A DNA stretch of 54,220 nt, taken from NCBI GenBank assembly GCA_964640855.1, contig CAZXIX010000019.1, forward strand, positions 1-54,220, given 5' to 3'. The DNA comes from JAJDFU01 sp964640855 (GTDB taxonomy: Bacteria; Bacteroidota; Bacteroidia; Chitinophagales; Saprospiraceae). The notes below the pieces were generated by a model, which did no database searches, was not told the DNA's origin, and saw nothing but the letters and a program-made list of their open reading frames with translations. Below, piece after piece: positions 15,759 to 25,600 of the stretch (the first letter of the stretch is position 1; each line of letters begins with the position of its first letter). A program made the translations under genes and the position numbers.

Positions 15759-17816
15759 ATGCGCATTCTTTGTCTGTTCTTTCTCTTACTGGTTACGCAG
15801 GTCGGGTTCGCCCAATCTTCTGTCCTGCTCCACGACGACATAGCTCACAGTCGTACCGGTTCGATGAACATCAATCCGGATTGGGCTCCTTTTTATCACG
15901 GGGTGGCATCGGGAGATCCCCTCGAAGACCGGGTGATCATCTGGACTCGGGTTACACCCGAAGAAATGAACGGAGAACCGGTTGAAGTGGATTGGGTCGT
16001 TGCCACGGATCCCGGACTGGAAAACATCGTAAAGGCCGGGACTTTCACCACCAACGCAGAACGGGACTATACGGTCAAAGTAGATGTGACGGGTCTCGAG
16101 GCGGGCAGCACCTATTATTATGGCTTTTCCGCTTTTGAGCGCAATTCCCTGGTCGGGCGCACAAAGACCACTCCCAGCGGAGAGCAATCCCAGCACCTCC
16201 GCTTTGCCGTAGTGTCCTGCAACAATTACGAGCACGGTTATTTCAACGGGTTCAAGCGAATTGCGGAACGGAATGATCTCGATGCCGTTATCCACCTGGG
16301 GGATTACATCTATGAGCAAGCCGCTCGCCGATACGGATCTCCCGATATTTGGGAGGATGAACGCGTTCTGGAACCCGAACAGGAGATTGTTTCTGTAGAG
16401 GAATACCGGACCCGGTATTCACTTTATCGTCTGGACACCATGTTGGTACGGGCGCATCAGCAACATCCGTTCATCACCATCTGGGATGATCACGAAAGTG
16501 CCAATGACGCCTGGACCGGAGGTGCGCAAGCCCACAATGCCGACACTGAAGGGACCTGGGAAGAGCGTCTGGCTACGGCGAAGCAGGTGTACTTTGAATG
16601 GATGCCGATCCGCGACACCGAGACGCAGTCCGTTTTTCGAAAGATCAGCTACGGAAACCTCGCCGACCTGATCCTCCTCGATACCCGAATCGAAGGTCGT
16701 GAGCAGCAGATCCTGGACGTTACCGACCCGGCACTCACCAGTCCGGACCGGACCATTCTGGGAGCGGAGCAAAAAGCCTGGCTGAAAGATCAGTTGAGCA
16801 ACAGCAGCGCCCAATGGAAGATCATCGCCCAGCAGGTGCTGTTTGCCGAACTCAATGTGGGCTGGGCTGCTTTGCAAGACACCGCCACGACCTTTGAAGA
16901 ATTTGAAAGCACCTTCCTCGACATTTGGGATGGCTATCCCGCCGAACGGACCGAGATCGTCAATTTCATTAAAGACAACAACCTGGAGGACGTTGTGATC
17001 CTGACGGGCGATTTTCACACCACCTTTGCCTTCGAGGTGGCGGATCCGCCCGCCAACGTGTCGCTGATCAATGCGGGTCCTCTCGGAGCCATTCCCTTCT
17101 ATACCAACAACCCCGGCTACGATCCGCAAACGGGGGAAGGAGCTGTGGCCGTTGAGTTTGCCACACCCAGTATTTCTTCAGCCAACTTCGATGAAAATCT
17201 CGATCTGGAATCCTCCATTTTCTTTGAGTCCATCATCAACCAGGAAATCGTGGATCCGGGTTCGGGGCTATCCATTGGGAATCCCAACCCCCACATGAAG
17301 TATACCAACCTGATCGACCATGGCTATTACGTGCTGGATGTAACCCCGGCGAAAACACAGGCAGATTATTATTTCATGCCTATCCTGGAGGTGACCGAAG
17401 AGGAATATCCGGACTCCGCAGCCGTGGAAACCGGGTTTTATTTCACCAATACCGGGAAAAGTTTCCTGCAGCGGTCGGAAATGCCGGCGGCACTCAAAGA
17501 GGTGCAGGATCTTCCTGCTCCTGCCGACCCGCCTGCGCAGCTGATCACATCCCTGGATGAAACTGTAAGCAATGGGGTCATCCTCGGCGTATATCCGAAT
17601 CCATTCACCGACTCCACCAATCTGCACTATTCGCTTACCGAAAAAGCGCGCGTACGCATCGAGCTGCTCGACGCCAACGGGCGGCTGATCAAGGTGCTAA
17701 TGGAAGAAACTCTTCCTCAGGGAATTTACACCCTGCAGACCCCCGCCGGCACCTACGTCTACCGTATGCTAATCGGAGGCAAAGAACAGCAGGCCCAGGT
17801 GGTATTGAAACGATAA
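15759..17816 (+). CDS. PhoD-like alkaline phosphatase with type IX secretion signal
   Basis: 685 residues from the ATG at 15759 (MRILCLFFLLL...), a clear Sec signal peptide ending near GFAQ; a TTG 33 bases upstream would only lengthen the n-region. The N-terminal PhoD domain has the typical HGVASGDP...IIWTR. The metallophosphoesterase core shows SCNNYEHGYF, HLGDYIYE, TIWDDHESANDAW and LTGDFHTT, which carry the Fe/Ca-binding residues of PhoD enzymes. The last 80 or so residues (GVYPNPFTD ... GTYVYRMLIGG ... VVLKR) are a type A T9SS C-terminal sorting domain, so the enzyme should be exported through the outer membrane and attached or released. It hydrolyses phosphate mono- or diesters and probably scavenges phosphorus. 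Divergent from the CBS gene. Confidence 0.93.
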   Translation: MRILCLFFLLLVTQVGFAQSSVLLHDDIAHSRTGSMNINPDWAPFYHGVASGDPLEDRVIIWTRVTPEEMNGEPVEVDWVVATDPGLENIVKAGTFTTNAERDYTVKVDVTGLEAGSTYYYGFSAFERNSLVGRTKTTPSGEQSQHLRFAVVSCNNYEHGYFNGFKRIAERNDLDAVIHLGDYIYEQAARRYGSPDIWEDERVLEPEQEIVSVEEYRTRYSLYRLDTMLVRAHQQHPFITIWDDHESANDAWTGGAQAHNADTEGTWEERLATAKQVYFEWMPIRDTETQSVFRKISYGNLADLILLDTRIEGREQQILDVTDPALTSPDRTILGAEQKAWLKDQLSNSSAQWKIIAQQVLFAELNVGWAALQDTATTFEEFESTFLDIWDGYPAERTEIVNFIKDNNLEDVVILTGDFHTTFAFEVADPPANVSLINAGPLGAIPFYTNNPGYDPQTGEGAVAVEFATPSISSANFDENLDLESSIFFESIINQEIVDPGSGLSIGNPNPHMKYTNLIDHGYYVLDVTPAKTQADYYFMPILEVTEEEYPDSAAVETGFYFTNTGKSFLQRSEMPAALKEVQDLPAPADPPAQLITSLDETVSNGVILGVYPNPFTDSTNLHYSLTEKARVRIELLDANGRLIKVLMEETLPQGIYTLQTPAGTYVYRMLIGGKEQQAQVVLKR

Positions 17817-17832
17817 GAACACCTGAAACGCA

Positions 17833-18981
17833 TTACGCATCGGAGGGGTCGGCGGGGTCCGACCCTTCTTTTTTTTGTTTGAGCTTTCTCATTTTCCGCC
17901 TTTCGTTGAGGATGGTGCGCAGCCAGTTGGGAATGATGATGGCACCCGCAATCAGGTAGGAATAATAACTAAGCAACCTCCAGATGGTAGAAATCGTAGT
18001 GCCCACCGTAGAGTTGGTCACGTAATCGGTCAGAAAGCCGTTGAAGAGCACCTCAACGAAACCCGCTCCGCCGGGCGTAGGGCTGAAGGCAATGATCACG
18101 AACATGGTTTCCAGCCGGGCATACAATTTCAGTTGTTCGAGTGGGGCCATGGAAATGCCGTAAACAAAGGCGATGATGAGGGATTGGAGGAGCAAAAAAC
18201 GGCAGCTCCAGGCGGTGGCGGTGGAAAGAAAAGCCTGGAGGTGAAAAGGCCAGCGCTTGGCTTTCAATTCCCGGGAGGCCAGGATCATATCGTTTCCCAG
18301 TTCGATGGCTTTGTGTCTGAACTTGCGCAGGAAGCCGAACCGGGTAAAGCCGATTAGGACCCGCTTGATCTGCCGGGGGCTCACGAAAAGACCATAATAG
18401 AAAAGGCTGGTGTAGATCGCCATCAGGGAGTAGGCAAAAACGAAATAAAACCCCCAGGGACCCAGATCGGACCAGCGCGTGAGGCCGGGCCGGATCATAT
18501 TGTTTCCGAAAAGCATATACAGTACCGGAAGAGAAAGGATAAAAAACAAGCCGTCCAGCACCACCGTGTACAATACGATGGTGGCTGTTTTGGCAGTACT
18601 CAATTTTTCCTGAGCCAACACGAAGAAAGCCACGGCCGAGCCGCCTACGCTGGTGGGGGAGACCGCCGAGCTGAATTCCCAGATGAAGATCAGCTCGACG
18701 CATTTCCACCAGCTGAATTCGCCCTGCGACAGGATGCGCAAGCGATAGGAGTAGGCCAGATGCCGTATCGCCAACAGCAGCACGCAAGTCAGGATCCAGA
18801 AAAGCGTGTGGCTGGTCCAGCGGATACGGGCAAACTCCTCCGGATCGAACTGGCGCCACAGCAGATAGCCTACGGCCGCTAGCCCAAGCAACACCGGGAT
18901 TATGATCCGGTTAGGCCGAATAGACTGAAGGGTTTCCTGCTGTTCGTCTGTAAAAGACCGGGACAGGGTTTCTTTATCCAA
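17833..18981 (-). CDS. YbhN/AglD-type flippase-like membrane protein
   Basis: 382 residues, starting at a TTG codon (no ATG lies close by). There are about eight transmembrane helices between residues 28 and 360. Family words of the lysylphosphatidylglycerol synthase TM / UPF0104 group are seen: WEFSSAVSPTSVGGSAVAFFVL (about 110-131), and near the end AFSPTPGGAGFVEVLF (about 304-319). The C-terminus is basic and cytoplasmic (NERRKMRKLKQKKEG). These proteins are proposed to flip polyprenyl- or phospholipid intermediates across the inner membrane. The minus strand gene converges on phoD with a 16-base gap. Family confident; substrate unknown. Confidence 0.88.
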   Translation of the reverse strand: MDKETLSRSFTDEQQETLQSIRPNRIIIPVLLGLAAVGYLLWRQFDPEEFARIRWTSHTLFWILTCVLLLAIRHLAYSYRLRILSQGEFSWWKCVELIFIWEFSSAVSPTSVGGSAVAFFVLAQEKLSTAKTATIVLYTVVLDGLFFILSLPVLYMLFGNNMIRPGLTRWSDLGPWGFYFVFAYSLMAIYTSLFYYGLFVSPRQIKRVLIGFTRFGFLRKFRHKAIELGNDMILASRELKAKRWPFHLQAFLSTATAWSCRFLLLQSLIIAFVYGISMAPLEQLKLYARLETMFVIIAFSPTPGGAGFVEVLFNGFLTDYVTNSTVGTTISTIWRLLSYYSYLIAGAIIIPNWLRTILNERRKMRKLKQKKEGSDPADPSDA

Positions 18982-19103
18982 AAGTTTAATGGTTTATCGG
19001 GTGTAAATCAGGTTTTACCCCTAACTTTCTTTCAGCTTGTCGAATCGGTTTTCGTCGCTCGCGAAAAAGGGATATTTTTCAAACAAACAAAAATAGGAGA
19101 TTC

Positions 19104-19340
19104 ATGATCTATTCCTTGATAATTGGCGGTATTGCCGGCTGGCTGGCCGGAAAATTACTGAAAGGTGAAGGCTTCGGCATTCTGGCCAACATTATTATAG
19201 GCCTGGTCGGGGGTATTCTGGGCGGTTGGGTTTTCAGCCTGCTGGATATTTCCACCGGCGGCGGCATCGTTGGCGACCTCATCTCGGGCGTAGTGGGTGC
19301 CAGTTTGCTCGTCTGGCTCCTGGGCATGGTGAAAAAGTAG
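19104..19340 (+). CDS. GlsB/YeaQ/YmgE-family small membrane protein
   Basis: 78 residues with three hydrophobic, Gly-rich helices (about 1-18, 25-47, 53-76). The family words GGIAGWLAGKLLKGEGFG and NIIIGLVGGILGGWVF are clear. The Pfam name is transglycosylase-associated protein, but no enzyme activity is established; homologues are stress-linked inner-membrane proteins. A GGAG motif lies just upstream of the ATG. It lies three bases before the vWA gene, so the two are probably cotranscribed. Confidence 0.92.
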   Translation: MIYSLIIGGIAGWLAGKLLKGEGFGILANIIIGLVGGILGGWVFSLLDISTGGGIVGDLISGVVGASLLVWLLGMVKK

Positions 19341-19343
19341 GGG

Positions 19344-20489
19344 ATGCCGGAAAACCCGCAGGAGGTCCAGGCACGTTGGCGGCTGATATTGGGACCTCAG
19401 GCCGATCCGCAGGAAGAAGTTTCGCTTGACACACTAGGGGAGGCTATGGACAAAAGTCTAACCGCCCTGTACGATAGCGATCGTGAGGGAGGCTTGGGTT
19501 CGTCCCAGCCCAACATCAATCGCTGGCTGGGCGATATACGTAAGTATTTTCCTTCTTCCTCCGTGCAGTTGATGCAGAAAGACGCCTTACATCGCCTGGG
19601 GCTGGAGCGAATGCTTATGGAGCCGGAACTCCTTGAAACCCTGGAGCCCGATGTAGAATTGGTGGCTACGCTGATCAGCCTCAATCAGGTCATGCCCGAA
19701 GAGACCCGCGCTACGGCACGTGGGGTCGTACAACGATTGGTGCAGGATCTCCTCCGCAAACTCGAAGCTCCCCTCCGCCAGGCCGTACGCGGAAGCCTGA
19801 ATCGGGCGGAACGCAACTACCGACCTCGCTTTCGGGAAATCGATTGGCCTAAAACCATACTGGCCAATCTCAAACACTATCAACCCGACCTCCAAACGAT
19901 AATCCCGGAACGCCTCGTCGGCCAGGGGCGAAAAGGCAGGGCCTTGCGGGATATCATCCTTTTGGTAGATCAAAGCGCATCCATGGCCGGAAGCCTGGTT
20001 TACGCCGGCATCATGGGAAGCATTCTGGCTTCCTTGCCTTCCCTGAAAACACACCTCATCTTTTTCGATACGCAGGTGGCCGACCTGACCGGGAAGCTGG
20101 ACGACCCGATCGAGTTGCTCTTTGGCGCTCAGTTGGGCGGCGGAACGGATATTGAGAAGGCTTTTCGGTACGCCGGCAAACGGATCCGGCAACCCAAGGA
20201 TACCTTGCTGGTCTTGATCAGCGACCTGTACGAGGGAGGAGACCGTGAGGTTTTGCTCCGTAGGGTCCGCGAAATCGTGCAAGGGGGGAGCACTGTAGTC
20301 AGTTTGTTGGCCCTCGACGACAAAGGCGCCCCGGCCTACGACCGGGAGATTGCCTCGGCTGTGGCCGGGTTGGGCATCCCCGTATTTGCCTGTACGCCGG
20401 ATCAGTTTCCCGATCTCATGGCCACCGCTATACGACGGCAGGATCTGGGTCAGTGGATGGCCAGGCAAGGTATTGTCCGAAAAGCCTGA
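19344..20489 (+). CDS. von Willebrand factor A (CoxE-like) domain protein
   Basis: 381 residues. The N-terminal 200 residues are helical and charged. The C-terminal vWA domain has a full MIDAS: DQSAS (209-213), GGGTD (Thr268, Asp269) and LISDLYEGG (Asp294). No signal peptide or membrane helix, so cytoplasmic. This subfamily usually sits beside a MoxR-type AAA+ ATPase and SWIM-zinc-finger or DUF5682-like genes, and acts as the metal-dependent adaptor of a chaperone-like complex. No such partner is present in this window, so it is an orphan here. It is probably cotranscribed with the GlsB-like gene. Confidence 0.88.
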   Translation: MPENPQEVQARWRLILGPQADPQEEVSLDTLGEAMDKSLTALYDSDREGGLGSSQPNINRWLGDIRKYFPSSSVQLMQKDALHRLGLERMLMEPELLETLEPDVELVATLISLNQVMPEETRATARGVVQRLVQDLLRKLEAPLRQAVRGSLNRAERNYRPRFREIDWPKTILANLKHYQPDLQTIIPERLVGQGRKGRALRDIILLVDQSASMAGSLVYAGIMGSILASLPSLKTHLIFFDTQVADLTGKLDDPIELLFGAQLGGGTDIEKAFRYAGKRIRQPKDTLLVLISDLYEGGDREVLLRRVREIVQGGSTVVSLLALDDKGAPAYDREIASAVAGLGIPVFACTPDQFPDLMATAIRRQDLGQWMARQGIVRKA

Positions 20490-20581
20490 TCTGAGAATTC
20501 TCCCTGCAATTACCCGCTTTTGTCATTTACCCGGATCGAAAGAAGGCTTAATGTTTACATCAAGACCCAAAAGAGCAATCC

Positions 20582-21433
20582 ATGAGTCCAGGCATTCTGC
20601 TAAAAACAGTAACTCCTTCCAACCGGGAAGCGCTGGGCATCTTTTGTATCAAGAACCGAAAAGAGAAAGGGTATCTTGCCAAAGGTGCATGGAACGACCG
20701 GCATTATGAAGCAGGGCTGCGTATCCTGATTGCAGAGGATGATAAGGGCAAGCAGCTGGGGTTCATAGAATTCGTTCCCGCGGAAAAGGCCTGGAGACCC
20801 GTCCTGGCTCCGGGCTATTTGATCATTCACTGCATCATGGTGTACGGGAAAAAGGAACGGCAAAAAGGAGTGGGAAGTGCTTTGATCCAAGCCTGTGAGG
20901 CCCGTGCTCTGAAGGATGGGAAACAAGGCATATGCACTTTCAGCAGCCAGGGGGCCTGGCTGGCGGGAGCACAGCTATTCGAAAAAAATGGATATAGCCA
21001 GGCAGGTGAATCCGGCCGCTTTGAGCTTTGGTACAAACCGCTGCGCAAAACGGCCGATCAACCCGGTTTCCGCGACAGTTCCGGCCAACTGGTCAAATAT
21101 CAGGGCTGGCAACTGTTGTATTCGGACCAGTGCCCTTGGCACGACAAGTCAGTGACCGACCTGTTGGATGAAGCCAGGGACCGGGGCATCGATCTGAAAG
21201 TCCGGCGGCTGGACAACCCGCAGGAAGCCCAGGCGGCTCCTTTCGGGTATGGCACATTCGGGCTCATTTACAATGGAAGGCTTGTTGCCGACCATTACAT
21301 CAGCCGCACCCGTTTTCGGAATATATTAAATAAAGAAAAATGGACCCCAAAAAGACTAGAGATCCACTTCATTATTTTCAGACACAACAGATTGTACAAA
21401 TATTTCAAGCGGGAAAAGCCAGCTAGGGAATAA
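20582..21433 (+). CDS. GNAT acetyltransferase fused to a YoaP-like domain
   Basis: 283 residues. Residues about 5-155 are a GNAT domain (YLIIHCIMVYGKKERQKGVGSALIQACEARA holds the acetyl-CoA loop). The C-terminal part (about 165-270) matches the YoaP-like domain: WQLLYSDQCPWHDKSV, a thioredoxin-like first strand with a single Cys in DQCPW, followed by GTFGLIYNGRLVADHYISRTRF. No signal peptide, hence cytoplasmic. Substrate unknown; in Bacilli such fusions are annotated only as YoaP-type acetyltransferases. It starts at the ATG of CCATGAGTCC and is followed by the RND operon. Confidence 0.85.
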   Translation: MSPGILLKTVTPSNREALGIFCIKNRKEKGYLAKGAWNDRHYEAGLRILIAEDDKGKQLGFIEFVPAEKAWRPVLAPGYLIIHCIMVYGKKERQKGVGSALIQACEARALKDGKQGICTFSSQGAWLAGAQLFEKNGYSQAGESGRFELWYKPLRKTADQPGFRDSSGQLVKYQGWQLLYSDQCPWHDKSVTDLLDEARDRGIDLKVRRLDNPQEAQAAPFGYGTFGLIYNGRLVADHYISRTRFRNILNKEKWTPKRLEIHFIIFRHNRLYKYFKREKPARE

Positions 21434-21474
21434 TTTCTATCTTTCCCTTTATTAAGTTACATTGCTAACCACCT

Positions 21475-22641
21475 ATGATCTTTATGTCCAGTCGCTTCTC
21501 ATCCTGGATGATTCTGCTCGGGTCTGTCTTTTATTTCCTGGCCTCCTGCTCTTCTGAAGAAACCCCGCCTCCGCCGCCTCCCCCCGAAGTGTTGGTCGTA
21601 AAGCCGGATGTTCAGGACGTACCCATCATCAAAGAATTTGTAGGCCAGATATACGGTCGGAGTGACATCCCCATTCGAGCCCGCGTAGAGGGATATCTCC
21701 AGGGCATCCATTTTCTGGAAGGGAGCCGGGTGAGAAAGGGCCAGCTGCTCTACACTATTGATCCGCAGCCTTTTCAGGCAAATGTGGCCCGCTACAAAAG
21801 CCAGTTGGCCGAGGCCAGGATTCAGGCTGTCAGAGCGCAGAGCGAGTTGGAGCGGATCGAGCCTCTTGCCGAGAATAATGCCGTAAGCCAAAGTGACCTG
21901 GATGCGGCGGTGGCCGAGAAGGGAGCAGCCGAAGCTGCCGTGGAGGCCGCCGAGGCCAGTCTGCGATTGGCCGAGATCGAGTTGGGCTATGCCCGTATTT
22001 CTTCTCCTCTGAACGGAATCATTGGCAAGACGAATGCCAAAATCGGCGAATTTGTAGGTAAAAACCCCAATCCCGTAATCCTGAATACGGTCTCTCAAAT
22101 CGATTCGTTCCTGGTGGAGTTCTTCCTGCCGGAACAGGACTACCTGGCTTTGGCTCGTGATATGCGGGAAAAGATCCGGACCCGGAATCTTTCTTCGGAT
22201 GCCAAATACCCCATCCGCTTGGTCCTCGCGGATAATTCAGTCTATCCGTATAGAGGACGCACCCGTTTTGTCGACCGGGAAGTCAATCCCAATACGGGCT
22301 CCCTGTTGATCCAGACCATTTTCCCGAATCCGGATCGCCTCATCCGCCCGGGTCAGTTTGCCAAGGTTTTGGTAACCATCGATTACATAGAGGAGGGGAT
22401 GTTGATCCCTCAGCGCTGCGTATCGGAATTCCAGGGTCGACAGAACGTTTATGTGGTCGACGATAGCAGCCGGGTGGAAGTTCGCCAATTGGAGCTTGGA
22501 GGCGCCTACAAAGATTACTGGATTGTTCTCGACGGACTGGAGCCTTCCGAACGGGTTATTTACGAAGGTATTCAGAAGGTCGGTTCAGGCAGACCGGTTG
22601 ACCCGAAACTGCATCAATTTGTCTCTCAGGTCAGCGAATAG
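21475..22641 (+). CDS. RND efflux periplasmic adaptor (AcrA/MexA-like lipoprotein)
   Basis: 388 residues. A signal peptide ends in the lipobox FLASC (Cys25 from the first ATG; a second ATG three codons later is equally possible). A Pro-rich linker (TPPPPPPPEV) follows, then the lipoyl half GQIYGRSDIPIRARVEGYLQGIHFLEGSRVRKG, an alpha-hairpin (about 105-170, Ala/Glu-rich), the second lipoyl half GYARISSPLNGIIGKTNAKIGEFVG, and beta-barrel and membrane-proximal domains. It joins the RND pump to the outer-membrane channel. It begins a four-gene operon; the pump gene starts six bases after its stop. Confidence 0.93.
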   Translation: MIFMSSRFSSWMILLGSVFYFLASCSSEETPPPPPPPEVLVVKPDVQDVPIIKEFVGQIYGRSDIPIRARVEGYLQGIHFLEGSRVRKGQLLYTIDPQPFQANVARYKSQLAEARIQAVRAQSELERIEPLAENNAVSQSDLDAAVAEKGAAEAAVEAAEASLRLAEIELGYARISSPLNGIIGKTNAKIGEFVGKNPNPVILNTVSQIDSFLVEFFLPEQDYLALARDMREKIRTRNLSSDAKYPIRLVLADNSVYPYRGRTRFVDREVNPNTGSLLIQTIFPNPDRLIRPGQFAKVLVTIDYIEEGMLIPQRCVSEFQGRQNVYVVDDSSRVEVRQLELGGAYKDYWIVLDGLEPSERVIYEGIQKVGSGRPVDPKLHQFVSQVSE

Positions 22642-22647
22642 AACCCT

Positions 22648-25600
22648 ATGGAACCCAGCAACCACATTTTTTTTGTTAGGCGCCCTATTGTAGCGATCGT
22701 GATCGCCATCCTCACGGTGATCCTGGGAGGGATATCGATCATTGCCCTTCCCATCGAGCAATACCCCAACATCACCCCTCCCGTGGTACAGGTCCGCGCC
22801 AACTATACCGGTGCCAACTCCGTCAATGTGGAGCAGTCCGTAGCCTCCCCCCTGGAGCAACAGATCAATGGGGTGGAGAACATGATCTACCTCAAGTCAA
22901 CCAACTCCAACGATGGCAGCATGACCATCGACGTGTCTTTCGAGGTCGGGACCGACCCGGATATGAACACGGTTTTTACCCAAAACCGGGTATCTGCGGC
23001 CACGGCCAAACTGCCGGAGGAGGTGAAGCGATTAGGGGTAACGACAGAGAAGTCCTTGCCGAACACCGTTCTGCTGGCTTGCCTGATCTCCCCCAACAAA
23101 ACCTACGACCAGTACTTCCTCAACAATTATGCCTTGATCAACATCAAGGATGTTCTGTCCCGGATCAAAGGCATTGGTCGGGTTAATATAATCGGAGCCA
23201 GCGATTATTCGATGCGGATCTGGGTAAAGCCGGATCTGCTGGCCAAGCTGGGCATCACCATCCCCGAAATGCTGAATGCCATTCGGGAACAGAACGTCAT
23301 TGTGCCGGGAGGTCGGTTTGGTGCCGAGCCTGCGCCTCCGGGTACCGAATTTACGTACTCGGTACAGCTTCCGGATCGATTGACCACCGAAAAAGAGTTT
23401 GGCGAAATTGTGGTCCGGACCAATTCGGACGGCAGTCAGATCAAGATCCGCGATATTGCCCGGGTGGAACTCGGCGTGGAGGCTTACAATTCATTTACCC
23501 GCCTGAACGGGGAAGCAGCGGCTATCATTGCCGTGTACCAGGCCCCGGGCTCCAACGCCGTAGAACTGAAAGAGGACATCGTAGCCGAAATGGAGCGTCT
23601 GTCCCGGGATTTCCCGGATGACATGGAGTACCGGATCTCCCTGGACGCGACACGACCGATCACGGCGGGCCTGGCCGAGATCGTCGAAACCTTGTTCATT
23701 GCCCTGGCGCTGGTCGTTTTGGTGGTGTACATCTTTATCCAGGATCTGCGGGCAACCCTCATTCCTACCTTGGCGATACCGGTCTCCTTGATCGGCGCCT
23801 TCATGGTTTTCCCCCTTCTGGGTTTTACCGTCAATGTATTGTCCCTACTGGGCCTGGTACTGGCCATTGGTATCGTTGTAGACGATGCCATTGTCGTGGT
23901 GGAGGCGGTGCAGGTGAACATGGAAAAGGGGATGGACGTAAAGACTGCCACCAGTGCGGCCATGCGGGAGGTTACCGCTCCGGTTATCGCAACTACACTG
24001 GTTCTGGTGGCCGTATTCGTACCGGTGGCGGGAATGGCGGGCATTACCGGCAAGTTGTATCAACAATTTGCCATTACCATTGCCATTTCGGTGCTTTTCT
24101 CATCGGTCAACGCGCTTTCTTTGAGCCCGGCGTTGTGCTCCGTACTCTTAAAGCCCTCGAGAGAGATGAAGGGGCCGCTGGGTTGGTTTTTCAGACAATT
24201 CAACCGGGGATTTGACAAGGCAACGGGATCTTACACGGGATTCACCCGCGTCATAGCCCGGAAAACCGGCCGCGGATTGCTATTTCTGGTATTGGTCTCC
24301 CTTTTGGCTTTTCTGTTAGCCGGGCGAGTTCCCGGCGGCTTCATGCCGGAAGAAGATATGGGGTATGGGTTTGTTAATATTCAACTGCCCAATGCGGCCT
24401 CACTCCAGCGTACGGATGTTGTGGCCAAAAAAGTAGAGGCCATCTGCGCCCAGGTGCCCGGTGTGGAAATGGTGACCACTGCTTCCGGTTTCAGCCTCTT
24501 ATCGGGATCGCTCATACCCAACAATGCCTTCATCTTCACCAGCCTGGCCGAATGGGCCAACCGGGATGCCACTTTTGCCGAGATCAACCGGCAACTGAAC
24601 ATTGCTTTTCAACAGGAGATCAAAGCCGCCCAGGTTTTTGGTTTTGGTCCTCCCGCCATTCCCGGTCTGGGCAGTGGAGGTGGATTCAGCATCATGCTGC
24701 AGGATCGATCCGGAAATCCGCCCGAGTATCTGGCCAGCAACACCCGGCAATTTATTGAGGCGGCTATGGCCAGACCTGAAATCGCCTCGGCTTTTTCCCC
24801 TTTCCAGGCTTCCGTCCCCCAGAAGTACATTGAGATCAATACGGACAAGATCCTGAAAACCGGGGTTGCGCTCAAGGATGTTTACGATACCTTCGGCTCC
24901 TTTCTGGGAGGAGCTTATGTAAATGACTTCAACCGTTTCGGCCGGCTGTACAAGGCTTACATCCAGGCAGAGCCCGAATACCGGCAGAGTGAGCAGAATC
25001 TGGGACTTTTTTATGTAAAGAATAAAAACGGGAAATCCGTTCCCTTATCTACTTTGGTAGAGGTCCGCAGTGCCAGTGGACCCGACTATATCAATCGATT
25101 CAATCTGCTTAGAGCAGCCGAGGTATCAGGGGGGCCGTCTCCGGGTTACTCTTCCGCACAGGCTTTGGACGCTTTGGAAGAGGTAGCGGATGAAGTACTG
25201 CCCTCTGACATGTCCTACGCGTTCAGCAATATGTCCTATCAGGAAAAGCAGGCATCCGGTTCGCTGGTTGTCATTTTTGGCTTTTCCCTGATATTTGTTT
25301 ATCTGATCCTGTCGGCCCAGTACGAGAGCTGGACTTTGCCCCTGAGTATTCTGTTGGGTACTCCCCTGGCGCTTTCAGGAGCCTTTCTGGCGCTTTACCT
25401 GGGGCGTTTGTTCGATAACGCTTACGAGCTCAATATCTTTGCTCAAATATCTCTGGTGATGTTGATTGCCATGGCGGCCAAGAATGCGATATTGATCATT
25501 GAATTTGCCAATATTAAGTTCAACGAAGGAATAAGCCTCTTCGATGCGGCCATCGAGTCTGCCCGACTCCGGTTTCGTCCGATCCTGATGACGGCTTTTT

